5,200 bases of DNA from M3007 sp031398055 (GTDB lineage Bacteria > Bacteroidota > Bacteroidia > Chitinophagales > Saprospiraceae): NCBI GenBank assembly GCA_031398055.1, contig JANNMS010000182.1:1-5200 (forward strand). Direction: 5' to 3'. Shown in pieces: positions 1 to 5,132 of the stretch. The notes under the pieces were generated by a model. The model searched no databases. It was not told where the DNA came from and saw nothing but the letters and a program-made list of their open reading frames with translations. Made by a program: the position numbers and the translations under genes. The number at the start of each line of letters is the position of its first letter. Position 1 is the first letter of the stretch.

Positions 1-69
1 TTAAAAATGCCGTAGGCATGGCATTTTGGCAGCAACATACACGGATAAAATGCCATGCCTACGGCATTT
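1..69. repeat. Palindromic repeat element H, left copy (perfect 23-bp stem)
   Basis: Positions 5-27 and 47-69 are perfect reverse complements (23 bp) around a 19-nt loop, GGCAGCAACATACACGGAT. Each arm also contains a smaller hairpin, ATGCC-GTA-GGCAT (7-19 in the left arm). Positions 1-68 recur at 5133-5200 with one difference, in the loop (A39 versus T5171). This is the form of a REP/BIME-like intergenic element. Read on the minus strand the hairpin ends in GGCATTTTTAA, so it could also stop transcription coming from the gene ending at 148. The structure is read directly from the sequence; genome copy number cannot be seen here. Confidence 0.9.
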
Positions 70-88
70 CCCTGCTTGATTAACCTTG

Positions 89-141
89 TTTTCTACTAAA
101 ATGCCAACCCTACGGGTTTTTGAAATTTTAATGCGTTTGAC
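89..141 (-). repeat. 53-nt repeat element with AACCC/GGGTT mini-hairpin, left copy
   Basis: This segment is the reverse complement of 5065-5117 with 51 of 53 positions identical; the differences are at 97 and 98. It contains the small hairpin AACCC-TAC-GGGTT at 106-118 with AAAATGCC beside it. On the minus strand it lies just past the stop codon at 148, and the 5-bp stem followed by GGCATTTT might act as a weak terminator for the ATPase operon. The 23-nt core (98-120) is related to the arms of element H. Confidence 0.85.
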
Positions 142-147
142 TTGGTT

Positions 148-477
148 TCATGTCGCCAGTCTATAAATCAACAAACAAATGGTGATGAAAAAAATAGCAG
201 TGTAAATCAGTTTGTTGTGCCTCGCCAGCCAATTGGGCAGGTAAATATCAAAGTTGTCTTTTGGAGAATCGGAATATCTGCGGGCAATCAAAGTGAGCGG
301 ACATTTCCTGCCGAAAATCAGTAAAACGATGCCTTCCAGCACGACAAGACCCACGCAAATCCAAACCCACCGATCAATTTTATCCATCAAAACGGCATAA
401 AACAGGTAAAAAATCACCACATTGAAGAAAACCCAGATGGCGGTGTGGACGATTTTGACGGCTGTTAATTTTGACAT
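148..477 (-). CDS. Small three-helix membrane protein with CPLT motif, downstream of the ATPase
   Basis: A complete 109-residue reading frame with three hydrophobic segments, at about residues 10-30, 36-55 and 88-107. Between the second and third lies a polar loop with the motif GRKCPLTLIARRYSD (C59-P60-L61-T62), then KDNFDIYLP and WLARHN. The CPLT motif after a helix and the early His11 recall DUF2784-type membrane proteins, but that assignment is tentative; I know this general type only as uncharacterised Bacteroidota proteins. The ATG at 477 follows the ATPase stop by 14 nt, with the A-rich stretch AAAAATTAAAAAAATAACG instead of a Shine-Dalgarno. The tight spacing implies co-transcription with the ATPase. 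The function is unknown: an accessory or regulatory subunit of the pump is possible from context only. The reading frame shows no damage. Confidence 0.85.
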   Translation of the reverse strand: MSKLTAVKIVHTAIWVFFNVVIFYLFYAVLMDKIDRWVWICVGLVVLEGIVLLIFGRKCPLTLIARRYSDSPKDNFDIYLPNWLARHNKLIYTAIFFITICLLIYRLAT

Positions 478-491
478 CGCGCGTTATTTTT

Positions 492-3128
492 TTAATTTTT
501 TGTCGCTGCGGGGTTCTTTGTCGATAACGTATTCATGCTGTTTTTCACCCGGCCGCGCACCCATTTTTCCAATTCAACGGCATGAAAAACCACCAGCGAA
601 ACCAAAATGCACCCGCCCAATTCTTTCAAACTCAATGCTTGCGTTGAAAAAATGCCCTGCAAAACCGGCACATAAATCACCAAAAGTTGCAGCCCAAAAG
701 TCAAAACTACCGCGCCGAGCAATGCCCGATTGTTGAAAAACCCTTGCCGGAACAGTAAATTTTGGTCGCTCCGAACTGCCATTACATAAGTCAATTGGCT
801 GAAACAAAGCACTGTGAAAACGTAGGTCTGCCATTTCGGGTCGTTGTTTTGAGTTGCCCAAAATTGGACACCGAAACAAATTGCACCGATCAAAAAACCG
901 ACCCACAGGACGTGCCAGCCCAATCCTTTTGCAAAAATGCTTTCGTCGGGGTCGCGGGGCGGCTGTTGCATGATGTGTTTTTCGGCAGGTTCGGCGGCGA
1001 GCGCCATCGCGGGCAGGCCGTCGGTCACCAGATTTATCCAAAGAATGTGGATGGGCAGCAGCGGGACGGGCAGACCGACGGCGAGGGCGATGAAAATCGT
1101 CCAAATTTCGCCGCTGTTTCCGGTGAGCAAAAACTTGATGGATTTGCGGATATTTTCAAAACCCCGACGGCCTTCTTTCACGGCTTTTAAAAGCGTCGCA
1201 AAATTGTCGTCAAGCAAAATCATGTCCGCGGCTTCTTTCGAAACGTCAGTTCCGGTGATGCCCATCGCCACGCCGATGTCCGCCCGGCGGAGCGCGGGGG
1301 CATCGTTCACACCGTCGCCCGTCATGGCCACAAAATGTTTTTTGGCCTGCAAAGCCTTGACAATCAACAGTTTTTGCGCTGGCGAGACGCGGGCGTACAC
1401 TTTTATCTGCTCGATTTTTTTTGAAAATTTTGCCGTTGAAAGTTTTTCAAGTTCCGCGCCGGAAATCATTTCGTCGGTCGGTTCGTGTAAAATCCCGATT
1501 TGCCGGGCGATGGCCGCAGCCGTTTCGGGGTGGTCGCCGGTAATCATCACGGGCACGATCCCAGCTTTTTTGCAATCGGAAATTGCCTGCGCCGCTTCTT
1601 CTCGCGGCGGATCCATCAAACCCGCGAGGCCGAGGAAATGCAGTTGTTTTTCGAGGTTTTCAAAACTGATTTCCGAGGGCAAACTATCCACCAATCGGTA
1701 GCCATAGGCCAAAACGCGCAGGCCGTTTTGCGCCATTTTTTCGGCTTCGGCGGTCGCGGTTTTGTCCGTTTTTTCACTGATTTTCAGCACCGATTCGAGC
1801 GCGCCTTTTGTGATTATTAAAAATTTCCCGTCGGTGAATTTATGGACGGTGGTCATCATTTTCCGTTCGGCATCGAACGGGAGTTCTGCTTCGCGGGGGA
1901 AATCTGCGGGTTTCGCGGCTTTCAAATTTTCTTCCGAAAAAGCGGCCAAAGCCAGTTCGGTGGACTCGCCGACGGGTTTTCCTTTTTTATCTTTTTTGAC
2001 ATCGTGGTTCAAAGCCATGCACAAAAGCAGGGCATCGGGCGCGGCAATTTTGAGGTCGGCGGGCGTTTTTTCGGGTGTCCAAGTTTCGGTGACGGTCATT
2101 TTATTTTGTGTGAGCGTCCCCGTTTTGTCCGTGCAAATGAAAGTAACCGAGCCCAAAGTTTCGACCGCCGGAAGTTTTCGGATCAGTGCTTTTTGGTGTA
2201 CCAATCGCCGCGCACCGAGCGCGAGCGCGATGGTCACGACGGCGGGCAGGGCTTCCGGGATGCCCGCGACGGCGACCGAAATGGCGGTCAAAAGCATCGC
2301 CATCGGGTCTTCACCGCGCAAAAAACCGACGCCGTAAATCACGCCGCAAATTCCGACGATGACGATGGAAAGTTTTTTGCTGAAATCGGCGAGCCGTTTT
2401 TGGATGGGTGTCTGCAATTCGTCTTCCTGCAAAAGTTGGGCGATTTGGCCGATTTCGGTGTTCATTCCGGTGGCGATGACGACCCCGTTGCCGTGTCCGT
2501 AGGCCACGACGGTGCTTTTATAAGCCATGTTGGTGCGGTCGCCGAGGGGCACCCGTCCGACCGGGTCAGCCGGGCGGGATTTTTCGGTTTTCAACGGGTC
2601 GGTCTGTTTTTCGACGGCCTGCGATTCGCCGGTGAGCGAGGCTTCCTCGATTTTCAGGGCAACAGATTCGAGCAAACGCAGGTCGGCGGGCACCATATTT
2701 CCGGTTTCGAGGACGACGACATCGCCCGGCACGAGGTCGGCGGCATCCATTTCGACGGGTTTGCCGTCGCGCAAAACGGTCGCGGCGGGCGGCGACATTT
2801 TTTTCAAAGCCTCCATCGCTTTTTCCGCCTGATATTCTTGCACGAAACCAACGACGGCGTTCAAAACCACGATGACCAAAATGACGATCGTATCTTTCAA
2901 ATCGCCAATCAAACCCGAAACGACTGCTGCCACGAGCAAAATCACAATCATCGTGTTCTTGAATTGTCCCAAAAACATGAGCCACGCGGGTTTTTTCTTT
3001 TTTTCCAAAAGTTCGTTGCGGCCGTGTTTTCGCAGTCCTGCCGTGGATTGGGCGGCGGACAGCCCAGCAAGTTGGCTGCCGGTCAATTTTAGGGCTTCTT
3101 CTTTTGAGATGAAATGCCAGTTTGTCAT
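492..3128 (-). CDS. P-type Ca2+-transporting ATPase (P2-type, PacL/SERCA-like)
   Basis: A complete 878-residue cation pump of the inner membrane that couples ATP hydrolysis to ion transport, probably Ca2+ export. In order: N-terminal cation-ATPase domain (about 1-50), helices 1-2 (about 58-97), actuator domain with TGES at 166-169, helices 3-4 (about 253-300) with PEALP at 291-295, phosphorylated Asp334 in DKTGTLT, nucleotide domain with KGA at 441-443 and DPPR at 506-509, TGDHP at 530-534, hinge TGDGVND at 603-609, then helices 5-10 (about 672-852). Residues matching the SERCA Ca2+ ligands are Glu292 in helix 4, Asn671 and Glu674 in helix 5, and Asn699, Thr702 and Asp703 in helix 6 (WINLVTDGLP). 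Helix 8 (VLCFSQLTYVMAV) has no acid where SERCA has a ligand glutamate, so one site may be modified. Length is normal for the family. The ATG at 3128 matches the usual family N-terminus. Calcium is the best guess; Mn2+ or Na+ cannot be excluded. Confidence 0.97.
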   Translation of the reverse strand: MTNWHFISKEEALKLTGSQLAGLSAAQSTAGLRKHGRNELLEKKKKPAWLMFLGQFKNTMIVILLVAAVVSGLIGDLKDTIVILVIVVLNAVVGFVQEYQAEKAMEALKKMSPPAATVLRDGKPVEMDAADLVPGDVVVLETGNMVPADLRLLESVALKIEEASLTGESQAVEKQTDPLKTEKSRPADPVGRVPLGDRTNMAYKSTVVAYGHGNGVVIATGMNTEIGQIAQLLQEDELQTPIQKRLADFSKKLSIVIVGICGVIYGVGFLRGEDPMAMLLTAISVAVAGIPEALPAVVTIALALGARRLVHQKALIRKLPAVETLGSVTFICTDKTGTLTQNKMTVTETWTPEKTPADLKIAAPDALLLCMALNHDVKKDKKGKPVGESTELALAAFSEENLKAAKPADFPREAELPFDAERKMMTTVHKFTDGKFLIITKGALESVLKISEKTDKTATAEAEKMAQNGLRVLAYGYRLVDSLPSEISFENLEKQLHFLGLAGLMDPPREEAAQAISDCKKAGIVPVMITGDHPETAAAIARQIGILHEPTDEMISGAELEKLSTAKFSKKIEQIKVYARVSPAQKLLIVKALQAKKHFVAMTGDGVNDAPALRRADIGVAMGITGTDVSKEAADMILLDDNFATLLKAVKEGRRGFENIRKSIKFLLTGNSGEIWTIFIALAVGLPVPLLPIHILWINLVTDGLPAMALAAEPAEKHIMQQPPRDPDESIFAKGLGWHVLWVGFLIGAICFGVQFWATQNNDPKWQTYVFTVLCFSQLTYVMAVRSDQNLLFRQGFFNNRALLGAVVLTFGLQLLVIYVPVLQGIFSTQALSLKELGGCILVSLVVFHAVELEKWVRGRVKNSMNTLSTKNPAATKN

Positions 3129-3327
3129 TTGATGTGCGTGATTTTAGGTTTAGTTTAAAAAAAACTAATTCGGCAAAGGAGCGATTATTCGTTATAATAA
3201 GCGTTGCACAATTTTATCAATAATTTACAAAATTCACACACTGATTTATTACAACTTAAAATGTGGGAATCTTGTAAGTTATTTATGGAATTGTGTAAAA
3301 ATAGGACGGTCAAAACAGGCCAATTTT
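3129..3327. promoter_or_regulatory. Divergent intergenic region between the ATPase operon and the small membrane gene
   Basis: This AT-rich gap between two divergent starts must hold both promoters. I found no convincing match to the Bacteroidota pattern (TTTG, then TAnnTTTG) on either strand. On the minus strand TTGATA followed 15 nt later by TATTAT is a weak sigma-70-like possibility for the ATPase. An imperfect dyad at 3182-3203 (CGATTATT, 6-nt gap, AATAAGCG; 7 of 8 positions pair) and an A/T dyad near the ATPase start (TTAGTTT, 5 A, AAACTAA) could be operator or leader structures. Neither is strong, given the base composition. Confidence 0.4.
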
Positions 3328-3537
3328 ATGGCTCACTTTAAACTCTTTATTATGTCCTTATTCACTGTTTTGATTACACTCGTTGTTGTTGGCGTATTGC
3401 TTTGGCTGGTCAACACTTACATCCCAATGGATGGAAAAATCAAGAACATCCTCAACATAGTTGTTGTGATTGTGCTGGTTTTATGGCTGCTCCGCGCTTT
3501 CGGGGTTTTGGGTTCTTTGCAAAACATCCGGATTTAA
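3328..3537 (+). CDS. Small two-helix membrane protein, Thivi_2564 family type
   Basis: A complete 69-residue protein with two hydrophobic helices, about residues 9-28 and 41-60, joined by the short polar loop NTYIPMDGKIK (29-39) and ending GVLGSLQNIRI. The pattern VGVLLWLVNTYIPMD followed by IKNILNIVVVIVLVLWLL is the one I know from the small Thivi_2564 family of bacterial membrane proteins, whose function is not established. Two starts are possible: the ATG at 3328, preceded by an AGG about 10 nt upstream, and an in-frame ATG at 3352 (residue 9) that would begin right at the first helix. The longer form is chosen provisionally. The gene is transcribed alone, divergent from the Ca2+ ATPase operon, and is followed by a possible terminator at 3619-3647. 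Shared control with the pump is only a guess from position. Confidence 0.82.
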   Translation: MAHFKLFIMSLFTVLITLVVVGVLLWLVNTYIPMDGKIKNILNIVVVIVLVLWLLRAFGVLGSLQNIRI

Positions 3538-3618
3538 AAGCACCCATTATTCAAAATGACCATTGCCATTGCAAAAAAACACCTTTTCAAATGGCGAAAC
3601 TGTTACTCAGGTTCTTCG

Positions 3619-3647
3619 CTGCGCTGCTAATGATTCGCGCAGTTTTT
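3619..3647 (+). terminator. Possible Rho-independent terminator after the small membrane gene
   Basis: CTGCGC at 3619-3624 and GCGCAG at 3637-3642 form a 6-bp GC-rich stem with a 12-nt loop, followed at once by TTTTT (3643-3647). The position, about 80 nt past the stop at 3537, and the T-run fit a terminator for the plus-strand gene. The stem is short, and an alternative pairing (AAACTG at 3597 with CAGTTT at 3640) competes, so this is uncertain. Nothing gene-like is visible between 3538 and 3660. Confidence 0.4.
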
Positions 3648-3662
3648 GAATAAAAGAGGGGT

Positions 3663-3703
3663 AAAAAGGGCAAACTGGCACAACTTGGAATGCCAGTTTG
3701 CCC
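3663..3703 (-). terminator. Intrinsic terminator of a former minus-strand gene
   Basis: GGGCAAACTGGCA at 3668-3680 and its exact reverse complement at 3691-3703 give a 13-bp perfect stem with a 10-nt loop. On the minus strand the stem is followed directly by TTTTT (3667-3663), the classic intrinsic terminator layout. It lies about 20 nt past the stop codon (3723-3725) of the decayed minus-strand frame described next, which supports that frame having once been a real gene end. On the plus strand the stem is followed only by CCTTTGTT, so bidirectional use is less likely. Confidence 0.75.
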
Positions 3704-3722
3704 CCTTTGTTAACAGGGAAAA

Positions 3723-3997
3723 TCAATCTTCGTCCACCACCACCAACCTTTTAAAAACAGGTTGACCGGCGTTCAAAACGCCCACGAAATTCAGCCCGTT
3801 TTTCGGCCCCATTTTTCCAAAAAAACGATAACCGATTTGCTCGCTGGGTTCGGTACTAATTCAAAACCGGATTGCGGCGAAAAAATATTTTCAATGATTT
3901 TACCACCCGACGCCAACGTCCGGTCGTCCGGATTTGGTGAAATACTGACTCCCGGGCAGCCCAAAATTTCGACCTCCGCGAAAGCAAACAAAAGCAA
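3723..3997 (-). pseudogene. C-terminal remnant of a secreted protein with type IX secretion-like tail
   Basis: Two minus-strand frames join into one plausible protein end. From 3997 one frame reads LLLFAFAEVEILGCPG and continues to GFELVPNPAS (PNPAS at 3839-3853). A shift of one frame near 3837-3846 then continues as EQIGYRFFGKMG, NFVGVLNAGQPVFKR and LVVVDED, ending at TGA 3723-3725. AEVEILGC resembles the end of F5/8 type C (discoidin) domains, and a PNPAS block before a short beta-rich C-terminus resembles Bacteroidota type IX secretion sorting domains. The original product was probably a secreted or surface protein. Unshifted, the first frame stops at 3791. Everything upstream of about 4000 is missing: the sequence there belongs to a plus-strand fragment. 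The terminator at 3663-3703 is still in place. The domain names are inferences from short motifs. Confidence 0.5.
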
Positions 3998-4080
3998 CCT
4001 CCGACATCAACACCCAAGAAATCCTCCTCCGCTGGGCACCGCTGGATTACCGAACTTGGTATTATTATCAAAAAAACTGC
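3982..4080 (+). pseudogene. Fragment with an LRWAP motif (fibronectin-III-like secreted protein scrap)
   Basis: This frame reads KATSDINTQEILLRWAPLD, then YRTWYYYQKN (3994-4077), before losing coherence into a frame that stops at about 4150. The pattern I-x-LRWAP-x(5)-W is, to my knowledge, typical of the first strand of fibronectin-III-like domains in large secreted Bacteroidota proteins, where it is usually followed by GY-x-x-ER. Here the text after QKN breaks, which suggests a frameshift or deletion. There is no start codon or signal peptide in frame. It abuts the minus-strand remnant head to head at about 3980-3997, so the two cannot belong to the same ancestral gene. The identity rests on about 28 residues. 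Confidence 0.4.
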
Positions 4081-4130
4081 ACGAAAGCAGCCTGCCGCCA
4101 ACTACAAACCACCCATCGAATTTGTCGAAA

Positions 4131-4438
4131 AACACCGCTGGCACAGTCCTGAAAGTCGCCAAACCACTGCCAATCAATAGTCAAGGACATCATACGCCAC
4201 CTCGTAGACCGCCTCGAGCCAAATTTCGCAGATGACCGCCGTCGGCAATAAACTCTACTTCATCGCAACCGACGGCAGCAGCGGACGCGAACTTTGGCGC
4301 AGCGACGGCACGACGGCGGGCACTGTTTTGGTCAAGGACATGGTCGCCGGGGCGGCTTCGCCGAACATCCAGGGCATGACCGGGGTCAACAGCACCTTGT
4401 TTTTTGCCGCTTCCGACCCGAACAAAGTCAGGCGGTGA
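4131..4438 (+). pseudogene. ELWxxDGT-repeat protein fragment, frameshifted
   Basis: The clean part (4217-4438) reads SQMTAVGNKLYFIATDG, SSGRELWRSDGTTAGTVLVK, then NSTLFFAASDPNKVRR and stop. This is one full ELWxxDGT repeat and the start of the next, a beta-propeller-like repeat found in large secreted Bacteroidota proteins. An upstream remnant is visible: NTAGTVL at 4131-4151 in another frame, and GTCAAGGACAT at 4180-4190, which recurs at 4331-4341. The 151-nt spacing is about one repeat (roughly 50 codons) plus one base, matching a frameshift between 4190 and 4217. In frame with the clean part there is a TAG just upstream. The downstream end is cut by a palindrome (4426-4458) whose first arm supplies the TGA. 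Such proteins normally have many repeats, so this is a relic; an ATG at 4232 allows a 68-residue frame but probably no real product. Confidence 0.8.
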
Positions 4439-4458
4439 GTTTAAGTCACCGCCTGACT
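4426..4458. repeat. Perfect 13-bp palindrome at the junction of two gene fragments
   Basis: AGTCAGGCGGTGA at 4426-4438 pairs perfectly with TCACCGCCTGACT at 4446-4458 around a 7-nt loop, GTTTAAG. It has no T-run on either side, so it does not look like a terminator. It sits exactly where the ELWxxDGT fragment ends and the kinase-like fragment begins, and it provides the stop codon of the first. It may be a single copy of another REP-like intergenic repeat; the copy number is unknown. Confidence 0.8.
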
Positions 4459-4727
4459 CGACCATCCTCGATCAAAATATCCCAACACTGGCCCTGCAAA
4501 ACGCCCTTGATTTCCTGGTGCTCACCCAAAATCTGCCTTTAAAAATAAAAATAGAAATCCACGAAAAACACCTCGAAATCACCTGCGACAATCAACCAAA
4601 AACCATCGCTTTCGACACGCCCGACAACGATTGGCAACACTTTGAAAACCACGGGGCGAGCCAAAAAACCGAATCCGGCAAACTGCTGATTTCGATTCCT
4701 TTCACCTCAAACGCCCAGAGAAAATGA
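4459..4727 (+). pseudogene. C-terminal fragment of a LytS-like sensor histidine kinase
   Basis: The frame reads ILDQNIPTLALQNALDFLV, then TQNLPLKIKIEIHEKHLEIT, CDNQPKT, and ends LLISIPFTSNAQRK. The order P-x-LALQ, then PL-x-I-x-I, then an N-x-QPK block, then a final I-x-IPF strand follows the ATPase domain of Bacteroidota LytS-type kinases. In intact members LALQ is followed by an ENA-x-KH ATP-binding motif (N box); here it is replaced by the shorter NALDFLVL, so it should not bind ATP normally. No upstream sensor or phospho-acceptor region exists: the sequence before it is the palindrome and an unrelated fragment. An open frame extends back to an ATG at 4404, but that part lies over the ELWxxDGT frame and the palindrome. 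The stop TGA overlaps the next ATG, as in a former operon. Family assignment is moderate. Confidence 0.5.
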
Positions 4728-5113
4728 TGAACCGCCTGCGTTTTTTGTTTCAAAATTATTGGGTCGAGTTGCTGCTCGTGCCGCCGTTTGTGGTGGCGGC
4801 TTGCTATTTTTTGTACGGGGAGGCGTATTTTGCTTCGTTGAAAAACCTTGGCCGGATGACTTTTCCGTGGATTATCCAGCCCATTTTTTCCGCTTCTGGC
4901 TGCCATACATGGCCTGCCGTCAATTCCGAAACGGCGAAAAACACCAACGGTCTCCCCCACCCTGCTGCGCGCGGTTGGGGTTTTGCAAAGACAAAATTTT
5001 GGTGTCGGATGTGTAAATCTGTAAATACGGAAAAACAGATTTGCAGAAACACAGAAAAAATCAGGTCAAACGCATTAAAATTTCAAAAACCCGTAGGGTT
5101 GGCATTTAGGTAG
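4724..5113 (+). pseudogene. N-terminal membrane fragment, probably of a second LytS-like kinase
   Basis: An open frame of 129 codons starts at ATG 4724, overlapping the previous stop (ATGA), with a second in-frame ATG at 4727. Only about the first 45-57 residues look like protein: RLRFLFQNYWVELLLVPPFV (4-23), then YFLYGEAYFASLKNLGRM, with one transmembrane helix at about 14-31. The Y/F-GE-x-YF pattern after a first helix resembles the membrane part of LytS-like kinases in Bacteroidota. From about 4880 the frame turns into low-quality text (GLPHPAARGWG, CRNTEKIRS) and finally reads through the 53-nt repeat, ending LKFQKPVGLAFR. A more protein-like continuation (HFFRFWLPYMACRQFRNG) is in the next frame at about 4880-4935, so a frameshift is likely. 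It is best read as a broken gene; expression of a short chimeric membrane peptide cannot be excluded. Confidence 0.5.
5015..5042. repeat. Short 8-bp inverted repeat in gene-free DNA
   Basis: AAATCTGT at 5015-5022 pairs with ACAGATTT at 5035-5042 around a 12-nt A-rich loop. It lies between the end of the recognisable kinase fragment and the 53-nt repeat. Related words (CAGATTTGCAG, ACACAGAAAAAATCAG) follow, as in degenerate A-rich intergenic DNA. No function is evident. Confidence 0.4.
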
Positions 5114-5117
5114 AAAA
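5065..5117 (+). repeat. 53-nt repeat element, right copy, inverted relative to the left copy
   Basis: This is the reverse complement of 89-141 at 51 of 53 positions. It carries AACCC-GTA-GGGTT at 5088-5100, followed by GGCATTTAGG. It lies 19 nt before the right copy of element H and supplies the last codons and stop of the broken frame starting at 4724. The conservation across 53 nt, including AT-rich flanks outside the hairpin, shows that the element is longer than the stem. Confidence 0.88.
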
Positions 5118-5132
5118 TCGAAGTGCGTTTTA

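Noticed and set aside
1..141. A CRISPR array or leader
   Set aside because: There are only two copies of each element, 5 kb apart; no regularly spaced repeats with unique spacers and no cas gene.
1842..3092. A 416-codon open frame on the plus strand inside the ATPase gene, with several similar ones at 762-1701 and 1762-2337
   Set aside because: They are antisense shadows of a well-conserved P-type ATPase in GC-rich codons. Their products are rich in Gly, Arg, His and Phe and show no recognisable motif.
3691..3702. The 12-base word AATGCCAGTTTG near the terminator also occurs at 3115-3126, over the ATPase start
   Set aside because: At 3115-3126 it is coding sequence for the ATPase N-terminus; one short shared word is within chance, and the palindromic context is absent there.
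3762..4235. A 157-codon plus-strand open frame
   Set aside because: It crosses an opposite-strand remnant and two plus-strand remnants in other frames. The product is mostly Pro/Asn/Lys-rich text with no domain; only NTAGTVL looks like a relic of an ELWxxDGT repeat.
4950..4992. Imperfect hairpin with GTCT/AGAC ends and C-rich/G-rich arms
   Set aside because: Pairing needs bulges and a long asymmetric interior, with no T-run after it; not stronger than expected by chance.
4804..5052. An 82-codon minus-strand open frame
   Set aside because: It is antisense to the kinase-like fragment and A-rich intergenic DNA, with no motif, no leader signal and no membrane or domain pattern.
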